A DNA stretch of 31,421 nucleotides, taken from NCBI GenBank assembly GCA_045629725.1, contig JAZQRT010000096.1, forward strand, positions 1 to 31,421. The letters run 5' to 3'. Position numbers and translations under genes: made by a program. The DNA comes from SIG714 sp045629725. GTDB lineage: Bacteria; Bacillota; Clostridia; Oscillospirales; CAG-272. The notes below the pieces were generated by a model, which did no database searches, had not been told where the DNA came from, and was given only the letters and a program-made list of their open reading frames with translations. Positions 22,503 to 29,271 of this stretch are shown here, in pieces. Within the stretch, counting starts at the first letter, position 1, and every line of letters begins with the position of its first letter.

Positions 22503-22535
22503 TACTACTCCGCGGAACCTTGGTTCCCTGAGTGG
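22503..22535 (+). promoter_or_regulatory. Two-part hairpin in the secY-adk gap
   Basis: ACTACTC (22504-22510) pairs with GAGTGGT (22530-22536, one G-U), enclosing a GGAACC-TT-GGTTCC stem (22514-22527). No T-tract follows, so it is not a standard terminator. It may be an mRNA processing or stability element. The TATAAT at 22544-22549 lies too close to the adk start to serve it. Confidence 0.5.
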
Positions 22536-22561
22536 TGTGGGGATATAATGAGGTAACTGAA

Positions 22562-23203
22562 ATGAATATAATTTTTCTCGGAGCACCCGGAGCGGGAAAG
22601 GGAACACAGGCTGATAAGGTCAGTGCAAATTACTCAATCCCCACAATATCAACAGGTGCAATTATAAGAGATGCAATTAAAAATGGCACACCCATGGGAA
22701 CTGCAGCTAAGCAGTATACTGAAAAGGGTGCCCTCGTACCCGATGAGGTTGTGATCGGAATCATCAAAGAGCGTCTTGCAGAAGATGATTGCAACAACGG
22801 ATTTATCCTTGACGAATTCCCCAGAACCATTCCTCAGGCGAAAGCTCTTGATGAAATGGGAGTAAGGGTTGACGTTGCACTCAGCATCGAGGTAAGGGAC
22901 GAAGCAATCGTAGAGCGTATGAGCGGAAGACGCGTATGCGATAAATGCGGTGCTTCTTATCACACAAAATACAATCCCTCAAAGGACGGCGTAACATGCG
23001 ACAAGGATGGAACAACACTTACACTTCGTAAGGATGATGCTCCCGAGGTCGTGCTCAGCCGCCTTGAGACATATCACGCGCAGACAGAACCCATCAAGGA
23101 ATACTACGCTGCCTGCGGAAAACTCAAAACAGTTGACGGAGAGAATGATGTTGCCAATATCACAAAGGCAATAATCACGATCCTCGACGAGATTGGCAGA
23201 TAA
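22562..23203 (+). CDS. adk: Adenylate kinase, zinc-LID type
   Basis: Adk interconverts ATP, ADP and AMP. The 213-residue product has the P-loop GAPGAGKGT (7-15), the AMP-binding STGAIIR region, and a LID with C126, C129, C146 and D149 in the Cys3-Asp zinc arrangement of Bacillus Adk. The usual DGFPR motif reads DEFPR, with E85 in place of glycine, one base away (GAA for GGA). The ATG at 22562 has GAGGT 7 nt upstream. An ATG at 22532 lies inside the hairpin and lacks a site. Confidence 0.95.
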   Translation: MNIIFLGAPGAGKGTQADKVSANYSIPTISTGAIIRDAIKNGTPMGTAAKQYTEKGALVPDEVVIGIIKERLAEDDCNNGFILDEFPRTIPQAKALDEMGVRVDVALSIEVRDEAIVERMSGRRVCDKCGASYHTKYNPSKDGVTCDKDGTTLTLRKDDAPEVVLSRLETYHAQTEPIKEYYAACGKLKTVDGENDVANITKAIITILDEIGR

Positions 23204-23204
23204 T

Positions 23205-23957
23205 ATGATTCAACTGAAAACCGAAGCACAGATACGTGAGATGAAGCTTGCAGGTAGGATCACAGGAGAAGCGCTTGCCCTTGCAGGTGAGCATATAAAG
23301 CCCGGAGTCACTACCAAGCATATTGATGATATCGTAAGAAATCATATAGAAAGATGCGGAGCAAAGCCGTCCTTCTTAGGATATGGCGGGTTTCCGGGAT
23401 CGGCTTGTATCAGTATAAACAATGAAGTAATTCATGGAATACCGAGTAAATCAAGGATTATACAGGATGGAGATATCGTCAAGGTTGACGTAGGAGCATA
23501 TATCCACGGATATCATGGAGATAGCGCAAATACCTTTGCCTGCGGAAATATTTCCGATGAGGCAAAAAGATTGATAGAGGCAACCAAAGAAAGCTTTTAT
23601 CGAGGAGTTGCAAACGCTATGGTCGGAAAACGGTTGGGTGATATCGGCTCGGCTGTTGAGGAATATAATAAAAGCTGCGGATTCAGTGTAGTAAGAGAAT
23701 TTGTAGGTCATGGAATCGGAAGAGAGCTTCATGAAGATCCCAATGTTCCCAATTACGGAACTGCGGGCAGAGGCATCAGGCTTCTCAAGGGAATGACGTT
23801 GGCAATTGAGCCAATGGTATGTGAAAAGGAATCCAAGGTAAGGGTGCTGTCCGATAAATGGACGGTGGTAACCTGTGATGGAGGACTTTCGGCTCATTAT
23901 GAGCATACTGTAGCCATAACCGAAGAAGGACCGATCTTGCTTACAAAGATTGATTAA
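23205..23957 (+). CDS. map: Methionine aminopeptidase, type I
   Basis: Map removes the initiator methionine from new proteins. The 250-residue product is a pita-bread metalloenzyme with ligands in DVGAYIHGYHGDSA (two aspartates), the catalytic-site histidine in GHGIG, glutamate in IEPM and glutamate in YEHTVAI. It lacks the N-terminal SH3-binding extension, so it is the short type Ia form. The ATG at 23205 is one base after the adk stop. Its ribosome site is weak, so translation probably depends on adk. An earlier TTG at 23193 is inside adk. Confidence 0.95.
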   Translation: MIQLKTEAQIREMKLAGRITGEALALAGEHIKPGVTTKHIDDIVRNHIERCGAKPSFLGYGGFPGSACISINNEVIHGIPSKSRIIQDGDIVKVDVGAYIHGYHGDSANTFACGNISDEAKRLIEATKESFYRGVANAMVGKRLGDIGSAVEEYNKSCGFSVVREFVGHGIGRELHEDPNVPNYGTAGRGIRLLKGMTLAIEPMVCEKESKVRVLSDKWTVVTCDGGLSAHYEHTVAITEEGPILLTKID

Positions 23958-23963
23958 CAGTCG

Positions 23964-24166
23964 ATGATAATTCTATCAAAACACCGGTTGGAAATGTAAA
24001 TTGTTTAGTGTGTGTGAGAACTTTTTATATCTCAAACAAGTGTTGCATAGTAGGATCGATAAACCAAAGAAGAGAAGATGCTTTCTTGCGGCTGTATAAA
24101 GAAAGCAAAGATTTAAGATTTATTGATGATAGGATAGAACGGAGGGATTATTCTGCCAAAGGATGA
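23964..24166 (+). pseudogene. Probable decayed KOW-domain RNA-binding protein gene
   Basis: Many Clostridia carry a KOW-domain gene of about 90 codons between map and infA. Here the 195-nt gap has no intact gene, but pieces of such a protein appear in three frames. One frame (ATG at 23964) gives MIILSK. The next gives KLFSVCENFLYL (23998-24033) and RIDKPKKRR (24052-24078), close to the family's KLF-V and K-P-K-K-K motifs. A third continues as an open frame to TGA at 24164, twelve bases into infA. The frames would need at least one indel to join. A separate 52-codon GTG-started ORF in the third frame is an alternative. Confidence 0.4.
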
Positions 24167-24371
24167 TGTAATTGAATTTGAAGGTGTCGTACTTGAGGCA
24201 TTGCCAAATGCGAACTTCAAGGTAAAGCTTCCCAACGGTCATATAGTGACGGCACATATAGCGGGAAAGCTTAGAATGAACTATATTTGGGTACTCCCCG
24301 GTGATAAAGTTAAGGTAGAGGTTTCGATATACGACCTCACAAAGGGCAGAATCACATGGAGAGGCAAATAA
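24153..24371 (+). CDS. infA: Translation initiation factor IF-1, apparent CTG start
   Basis: IF-1 is an OB-fold protein that blocks the A site during 30S initiation. From CTG at 24153 the frame encodes 72 residues, exactly the usual length, beginning (M)PKDDVIEFEGVVLEALPN and containing KLPNGHIVTAHIAGKLRMNYIWVLPGDKVKVE and DLTKGRITWR. No ATG, GTG or TTG exists in frame between the upstream stop at 24135 and the conserved core. GGAGG (24141-24145) is 7 nt from CTG, the best spacing. The preceding ATT codons (24147, 24150) are poorer candidates. A gene finder restricted to the three common starts would miss it. Confidence 0.9.
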   Translation: MPKDDVIEFEGVVLEALPNANFKVKLPNGHIVTAHIAGKLRMNYIWVLPGDKVKVEVSIYDLTKGRITWRGK

Positions 24372-24393
24372 AAGAAAGGGCTGGTAAATAACT

Positions 24394-24507
24394 ATGAAGG
24401 TTAAACCGTCAGTAAAGAAGATTTGCGAAAAGTGCAAAATCATTAAGCGTAAAGGCAAAGTAATGGTTATCTGCGAGAACCCTAAGCACAAGCAGAAGCA
24501 GGGTTAA
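24394..24507 (+). CDS. rpmJ: 50S ribosomal protein L36, zinc form
   Basis: L36 is the smallest 50S protein and stabilises 23S rRNA folds. The 37-residue product MKVKPSVKKICEKCKIIKRKG and onward has zinc ligands C11, C14, C27 and H32. GAAAGGG lies about 14 nt before the ATG. Its position between infA and rpsM is the normal one. Confidence 0.96.
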   Translation: MKVKPSVKKICEKCKIIKRKGKVMVICENPKHKQKQG

Positions 24508-24545
24508 GCATTAACCACGGATAAAATCAGAAGGAGAAATAAATT

Positions 24546-24914
24546 ATGGCTCGTATAGCTGGTGTAGATATCCCCAATTCCAAAAGAGTTGAGATCGCAC
24601 TTACTTATATCTACGGAATTGGTAGAAAGAGTGCAAATGACATTCTCGCAGTATGCGGAATTGACCCCGACAAGCGCGCTAAGGATCTTACAGAGGAAGA
24701 TATTTCCAAACTTCGTGATGAGATCGAAGCAAACTACACAGTAGAGGGTGACCTCAGACGTGATGTAGCGCTCAACATCAAGAGAATGGTTGAAATTAAC
24801 TGCTACCGCGGAATTAGACACAGAAAAGGTCTTCCCGTTCGCGGACAGAGAACAAAGACAAACGCAAGAACTCGTAAGGGTCCTGCGAAGACAATCGCAA
24901 ACAAGAAGAAGTAA
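24546..24914 (+). CDS. rpsM: 30S ribosomal protein S13
   Basis: S13 lies in the 30S head, contacts P-site tRNA and forms an intersubunit bridge with L5. The 122-residue product opens MARIAGVDIPNSKRVEIALTYIYGIG and ends with the basic GQRTKTNARTRKGPAKTIANKKK tail. AGAAGGAG lies 9 nt upstream of the ATG. No anomalies are seen. Confidence 0.97.
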   Translation: MARIAGVDIPNSKRVEIALTYIYGIGRKSANDILAVCGIDPDKRAKDLTEEDISKLRDEIEANYTVEGDLRRDVALNIKRMVEINCYRGIRHRKGLPVRGQRTKTNARTRKGPAKTIANKKK

Positions 24915-24931
24915 AGGAGAGATTAAGGCAG

Positions 24932-25327
24932 ATGGCTAAGCAGACGAAAAAAGTAATCAGAAAGCGTCGTGAGCGCAAGAACGTCGAAAAGGGCGCAGCT
25001 CACATCTCTTCCACTTATAACAACACAATAGTTACTATCACAGATACAGAGGGTAACGCAATTTCTTGGGCAACAGCCGGTGGAATGGGCTTTAAGGGTT
25101 CAAGAAAGTCAACTGCATACGCAGCTCAGACTGCAGCTGAAGAAGCAGCAAAGAAGGCAGTTGATCACGGCATGAAGACTGTTGAAGTATTTGTTAAGGG
25201 ACCCGGACCCGGACGTGAATCCGCGATCCGTGCACTCCAGACAGCAGGACTCAACATCACACTTATCAAGGATGTAACTCCCGTTCCCCATAACGGATGC
25301 AGACCGCCCAAGAGAAGACGTGTCTGA
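24932..25327 (+). CDS. rpsK: 30S ribosomal protein S11
   Basis: S11 sits on the 30S platform by the mRNA exit and the 3' end of 16S rRNA. The 131-residue product has the AHISSTYNNTIVTITDTEGN and GGMGFKGSRKSTAYAAQ segments and ends PHNGCRPPKRRRV, as usual. AAAGGAGAG lies upstream. It is 17 nt after rpsM. Confidence 0.97.
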   Translation: MAKQTKKVIRKRRERKNVEKGAAHISSTYNNTIVTITDTEGNAISWATAGGMGFKGSRKSTAYAAQTAAEEAAKKAVDHGMKTVEVFVKGPGPGRESAIRALQTAGLNITLIKDVTPVPHNGCRPPKRRRV

Positions 25328-25355
25328 TTGAATTTATAAGGAGGAATTAAGCACT

Positions 25356-25985
25356 ATGGCAAGATATACAGGCCCCGCGTGCAGACTGTGCCGCAGAGAA
25401 GGAAGAAAGCTTTATCTTAAGGGTGAGCGTTGCCTTTCCGGCAAGTGCGCTCTTGACCGCAGAAACACAGCTCCCGGACAGCACGGTGCACACAAGGTAA
25501 ACAAGGCAAACGAATATAGACTTCAGCTTCGTGAGAAGCAGACTGCAAAGAGATACTACGGAGTACAGGAAAAGCAGTTCCGTACTTATTTCGAAAAGGC
25601 AGATAACACAGCAGGAGTAACAGGTGAGAACCTTCTCAGCTTGCTCGAGCGCCGTCTTGACAACGTTGTGTACAAGATGGGTATGGCAGAAAGCCGCAAG
25701 GAAGCACGCCAGCTCATTCGTCACGCACATTTCCGTCTCAACGGCAAAAAGGTAACAATCCCTTCAATCATTGTTAAGGTTGGCGACGTTGTTTGCGTAA
25801 AGGAAGAAAGCAAGACATCTGAAAAGATCAAGGCTCTTCTTGAAAACATGCAGACAAAGGTAACACCTAAGTGGCTTGAGCTTGATGCAGCAAACGCATC
25901 AGTTAAGGTTGTTGCAGTTCCCGAGAGAAGCGATGTAGACTTCGAGTTCAACGAGCAGCTTATCGTTGAGTTGTACTCCAAGTAA
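25356..25985 (+). CDS. rpsD: 30S ribosomal protein S4, cysteine-cluster form
   Basis: S4 nucleates 30S assembly and in Bacillus represses its own synthesis. The 209-residue product has an N-terminal cluster C9, C12, C26 and C31, the same positions as the metal-binding site of Thermus S4, and a C-terminal S4 RNA-binding domain with LERRLDNVVYKMGMA. ATAAGGAGG precedes the ATG. It lies between rpsK and rpoA, the normal place in many Firmicutes. The following gap carries a tandem hairpin. Confidence 0.96.
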   Translation: MARYTGPACRLCRREGRKLYLKGERCLSGKCALDRRNTAPGQHGAHKVNKANEYRLQLREKQTAKRYYGVQEKQFRTYFEKADNTAGVTGENLLSLLERRLDNVVYKMGMAESRKEARQLIRHAHFRLNGKKVTIPSIIVKVGDVVCVKEESKTSEKIKALLENMQTKVTPKWLELDAANASVKVVAVPERSDVDFEFNEQLIVELYSK

Positions 25986-26011
25986 TACCTCCCAGCAAAA
26001 GCAAATTGTAT

Positions 26012-26054
26012 GCCTCGGCTATGACCGGGGCAAGGCCTCGGCTTGACCGAGCCC
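26012..26054 (+). promoter_or_regulatory. Tandem duplicated hairpins in the rpsD-rpoA gap
   Basis: Two adjacent GC-rich hairpins share the sequence CCTCGGCT and a GACCG right arm. The first has a 7-bp stem (26012-26018 with 26025-26031, one G-U), and the second an 8-position stem with one C-C mismatch (26034-26041 with 26047-26054). No T-tract follows. They lie directly before the rpoA ribosome site and could tune transcript level or S4-linked control. Confidence 0.55.
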
Positions 26055-26077
26055 AAATAAACAAGGAGGAAAATTGA

Positions 26078-27028
26078 ATGATTGAGATAGAGAAGCCCAA
26101 TATAACAACAACAGAAGTTAGCGAAGACGGATCAAAGGCTACGTTTGTGGTTGAACCTCTTGAGCGCGGATACGGAACAACTCTTGGCAATTCACTTCGC
26201 AGAATACTTATGAGTTCTATTCCCGGTGTTGCGGTAATATCCATCAAGATTGATGGTGTTGTTCATGAAATTTCGGACATTCCCGGAGTTAAGGAAGACG
26301 TAACAGAGATAGTACTCAATGTAAAGGGTATCACAGCAAAGCTCTTTTGTGAGGAGAGAAAGACTGTTGTTATTGATATGACGGGACCGGCGGAAGTAAC
26401 AGCCGGCAGCATAAAGCCGGATGCGGATATTGAGATACTCAATCCTGATCTGCATATAGCAACTCTTTCGGAAAATACTCGTTTTTATATGGAGCTTACA
26501 TTTGAGCATGGTCGCGGATATGTTTCTCAGGAAAAGAACAAGCAGAACAATCAGGCGGCTCTTGGAGTTATCTATACAGATTCCATCTACACACCTGTTA
26601 ACAGTGCAAACTATAAGGTTGAAAACACAAGAGTTGGAAACAGCATAGATTATGATAAGCTCATCATGGATGTAAGCACAGATGGAACGATTACAGCTCA
26701 GCAGTCATTGTCGCTCGCAGCCAAGATTCTCAATGATCATCTCAACCTGTTTGTAAATCTCTCAGATGATGCAAGCAAGACAGATATTCTGGTTGAGAGA
26801 CAGGAGACAATCAAAGAAAAAGTTCTTGAGATGACTATCGAGGAACTTGACATGTCTGTAAGAAGCTTTAATTGCTTGAAGCGTGCAGGCATTGATACAG
26901 TAGAGGACCTCACCAAGAAGACCGAAGCAGATATGATCAAGGTTAGAAATCTTGGTAAGAAGTCACTCGAAGAAGTAATCCAGAAGCTTCGTTCACTCGG
27001 TTTGGATCTGAAGCGCGAGGATGAATAA
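26078..27028 (+). CDS. rpoA: RNA polymerase alpha subunit
   Basis: RpoA dimerises to scaffold RNA polymerase assembly and contacts upstream promoter DNA and activators. The 316-residue product has the N-terminal dimerisation/assembly domain (1-about 230, with FVVEPLERGYGTTLGNSLRRILMSS), a short linker and the C-terminal domain with two helix-hairpin-helix-like motifs (LDMSVRSFNCLKRAGIDTVEDL, RNLGKKSLEEV). CAAGGAGG lies upstream of the ATG. Length is typical for Firmicutes. Confidence 0.97.
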   Translation: MIEIEKPNITTTEVSEDGSKATFVVEPLERGYGTTLGNSLRRILMSSIPGVAVISIKIDGVVHEISDIPGVKEDVTEIVLNVKGITAKLFCEERKTVVIDMTGPAEVTAGSIKPDADIEILNPDLHIATLSENTRFYMELTFEHGRGYVSQEKNKQNNQAALGVIYTDSIYTPVNSANYKVENTRVGNSIDYDKLIMDVSTDGTITAQQSLSLAAKILNDHLNLFVNLSDDASKTDILVERQETIKEKVLEMTIEELDMSVRSFNCLKRAGIDTVEDLTKKTEADMIKVRNLGKKSLEEVIQKLRSLGLDLKREDE

Positions 27029-27128
27029 TCACAAATAACAGAAGCGGTTTAGAACCGTGAAAGCTTTTCGTAAAATAAAAGAGAATTTTTTCAACAAGTA
27101 AAAATAAAGCAAGAGGAGGAACCTGAAG

Positions 27129-27515
27129 ATGCCGGGAACCAGAAAACTCGGAAGACCCACAGCACACAGAAAGGCTATGCTCAGAGGCATGGTAACTTAT
27201 CTGTTGGAGAATGGCTCAATTGAGACAACTCTCACAAGAGCAAAGGAAGTTCGTGCGCTTACCGAGAAGATGATAACAATTGGAAAGAAGAATACACTTG
27301 CAGCACGTCGTGAAGCACTTGAATTCATCACATCCAAGGACGTAGTAACAAAGTTGTTCAATGTTATAGCACCCAGCTACGAGGATAGAAACGGTGGTTA
27401 CACCGTAATATACAAGCTCGGACCCCGTCGCGGCGACGGAGCTGAGATGGCTGTTATTAAGCTTGTAACAGAGGAGACAAAGACAGAAGCTGCTGAGGAA
27501 ACAAAAGCAGAATAA
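27129..27515 (+). CDS. rplQ: 50S ribosomal protein L17
   Basis: L17 lies near the tunnel exit. The 128-residue product opens MPGTRKLGRPTAHRKAMLRGMVTYLL and has the RNGGYTVIYKLGPRRGDGAEMAVIKLV segment. It ends with a Thr/Glu/Lys/Ala-rich tail of about 14 residues beyond the core. AGAGGAGG lies upstream. It is 100 nt after rpoA; that gap holds a 5-bp hairpin (CGGTT/AACCG) but no terminator. It is the last gene of the super-operon. Confidence 0.96.
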   Translation: MPGTRKLGRPTAHRKAMLRGMVTYLLENGSIETTLTRAKEVRALTEKMITIGKKNTLAARREALEFITSKDVVTKLFNVIAPSYEDRNGGYTVIYKLGPRRGDGAEMAVIKLVTEETKTEAAEETKAE

Positions 27516-27534
27516 GCTTCCGATAACTTAAAAT

Positions 27535-27574
27535 AAAGGGATGACGGTCTCTCGTTGTCCCTTTTGAATTTTTT
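27535..27574 (+). terminator. Intrinsic terminator of the ribosomal super-operon
   Basis: AAAGGGA (27535-27541) pairs with TCCCTTT (27558-27564), and inner ACG/CGT pairs extend the stem. A T-rich run follows (27562-27574). Confidence 0.88.
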
Positions 27575-27666
27575 AAAATCACCTAAAAAAACAAAGTAAA
27601 TTTAACACTTTTTTACTTTTATTGGTGTTAAAATCACTTAAATATTAAAAAAATGTAAAAAAACTG

Positions 27667-27695
27667 TTGACAAATCGAATATAATGTAGTATAAT
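27667..27695 (+). promoter_or_regulatory. Consensus sigma-A promoter of the ABC importer operon
   Basis: TTGACA (27667-27672), exactly 17 bp, then TATAAT (27690-27695) is a perfect consensus. Transcription should begin near 27702, leaving about 190 nt of leader before the binding-protein gene. Confidence 0.9.
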
Positions 27696-27892
27696 AAACC
27701 ATCTTGTTTTAAGATTAGGAGCATTTGATAAACATAAGTTATAATTTGGATATCTGGCTTTCACATTTAGCAAATAGTCGGAATTTTTGCAGAGGCAAAT
27801 ATTAAAGAATTTGGATATTTCGGCGGTTTGCATCGGCAGACTGCTGTTTTTTATCATAATCAAAATTTTATTTTCTTAAGGAGAATACAAAA

Positions 27893-29098
27893 ATGAAAAG
27901 ATTTTTAGCAGTTGTACTTGCAGCTCTTATGCTCGTAAGTGCATTGGCGCTCACATCCTGCCAGACCACAACAGACGGTTGGGAAAAGGATGGAGAAGGT
28001 GATATCGTTATCAAGATCGGCGGTATCGGACCCCTCACAGGCGATTACGCAAGCTACGGTGTGTCCGTTAAGAACGGTGCAACACTTGCAATTGATGAGA
28101 TCAACGCAGCTAAGGTTATTCCCGGAGTAAAGTTCCAGCTTCTTTTCCAGGACTCTGAGGCTGATAGCGCAAAGGCAGTTTCTGCTTTTGGTAAGCTCGT
28201 TGACGATGGTATGGACGTTTCTCTCGGCGGAGTTCTTTCCGGTGAGACAAGTGATATCGTTAAGGCTTCTGCAGAGACAGGAATGCTCGTTCTTACACCT
28301 ACAGCATCCGCTCTTAACTGCATTGGCGAGCCCAACGCATTCCGTGTATGCTTCAACGACCCCCAGCAGGGTGAAGTAGCAGCTCAGAAGATCAAGGAAT
28401 TCGGTCTTGCAACAAAGGTTGCACTTTTCTACGACAACGGAAGCGACTATAGTATCGGTAACATTAATACATTCAAGGCAAAGGCTACTGAGCTTGGTCT
28501 TGAGATCGTAACAGAGCAGACATACTCTGAAAAGTCCAACACAGACTTCTCAACACAGATTACAGCAATCAAGAACTCCGGTGCAGAGCTTGTGTTCATG
28601 CCTATTTACTACAGCGATGCAGCTAAGTTCCTCCGTCAGGCAAAGTCATCTGAACTTAACACAGTATTCTTCGGTGTTGATGGTCTTGACGGCGTTATCG
28701 CAGAGTGCGGTACAGCTAACAAGGCTGACTGTGAGGACGTTATCCTTATGACTCCTTTCTATGCTGATTCTGCAGAAGCTAACATCAAGGGCTTTGTAGA
28801 TGCATATAAGGACAGATTTGATGCAACTCCCGACCAGTTCGCAGCTGACGGATACGATGCAGTAAAGATCATCGTTGAAGCTATCACATCTGCAGGATAT
28901 ACTTCTGCTGACGCTATCGAAGCTGCTACAACAGCAGATTTCAATGCAGCTCTTATTTCCGCTATGGTAAGAATCAACGTAACAGGTGTTACAGGCACAA
29001 TGCAGTGGTCTTCCACAGGCGAAACAACAAAGAGCCCTCTTATTCTTCAGATCAAGGACGGCAAGTACGTTGAGTACAAGGTTGCAACAGCTGAATAA
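27893..29098 (+). CDS. Branched-chain amino-acid-type ABC substrate-binding lipoprotein
   Basis: The 401-residue product is a type I periplasmic-binding-fold lipoprotein of the LivJ/LivK family that captures substrate outside the membrane for LivHM. Signal residues 1-22 end in the lipobox LTSC with C23. The mature protein has GPLTGDYASYG near the start, the TPTAS segment that usually contacts the ligand's alpha-amino group, and the C-terminal lobe. AAGGAG lies 8-9 nt before the ATG. It is first in its operon. The substrate could be Leu/Ile/Val or another amino acid or amide; sequence alone does not decide. Confidence 0.93.
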   Translation: MKRFLAVVLAALMLVSALALTSCQTTTDGWEKDGEGDIVIKIGGIGPLTGDYASYGVSVKNGATLAIDEINAAKVIPGVKFQLLFQDSEADSAKAVSAFGKLVDDGMDVSLGGVLSGETSDIVKASAETGMLVLTPTASALNCIGEPNAFRVCFNDPQQGEVAAQKIKEFGLATKVALFYDNGSDYSIGNINTFKAKATELGLEIVTEQTYSEKSNTDFSTQITAIKNSGAELVFMPIYYSDAAKFLRQAKSSELNTVFFGVDGLDGVIAECGTANKADCEDVILMTPFYADSAEANIKGFVDAYKDRFDATPDQFAADGYDAVKIIVEAITSAGYTSADAIEAATTADFNAALISAMVRINVTGVTGTMQWSSTGETTKSPLILQIKDGKYVEYKVATAE

Positions 29099-29121
29099 TA
29101 AAACATAATCATAAAAGTTAC

Positions 29122-29208
29122 CACCGTCGAAGATTCAAAGATCTTCGACGGTGAAAATGGGAATGACAGAAGCGCATTGACCGATGTAAAATGTGCATGC
29201 CATTCCCA
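29122..29208 (+). promoter_or_regulatory. Two stable hairpins between binding-protein gene and livH
   Basis: The first has a perfect 13-bp stem (29122-29134 with 29141-29153) and a 6-nt loop. The second pairs TGGGAATG (29158-29165) with CATTCCCA (29201-29208) and inner GCGCATT (29172-29178) with AATGTGC (29190-29196, one G-U). Neither is followed by a T-tract. In such operons hairpins here commonly protect the binding-protein mRNA and keep permease levels low; that role is inferred. Confidence 0.75.
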
Positions 29209-29271
29209 AAATTGCGCTAAAGATCAAAAGAAAGGTATTCATTTGCCGCAAAAGCAGTGAAGGCGAAAATC

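Larger units (their letters stand above)
27516..27892. other. Gene-free stretch: operon terminator, inverted repeat, promoter and long leader of the ABC importer
   Basis: From left to right this holds the rplQ terminator (27535-27574), an 8-bp inverted repeat TTTAACAC/GTGTTAAA (27601-27608 with 27625-27632), a consensus promoter (27667-27695) and an untranslated leader of about 190 nt. In the leader an 11-bp direct repeat, AATTTGGATAT, occurs at 27743-27753 and 27808-27818. I see no convincing gene. Confidence 0.7.

Noticed and set aside
22544..22549. TATAAT as a promoter for adk
   Set aside because: The start would fall about 6 nt before the ATG and remove the ribosome site; the -35 is poor.
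24504..24821. Minus-strand open frames across the ribosomal genes (this and many like it)
   Set aside because: They are shadows of strongly conserved plus-strand genes, without ribosome sites or motifs.
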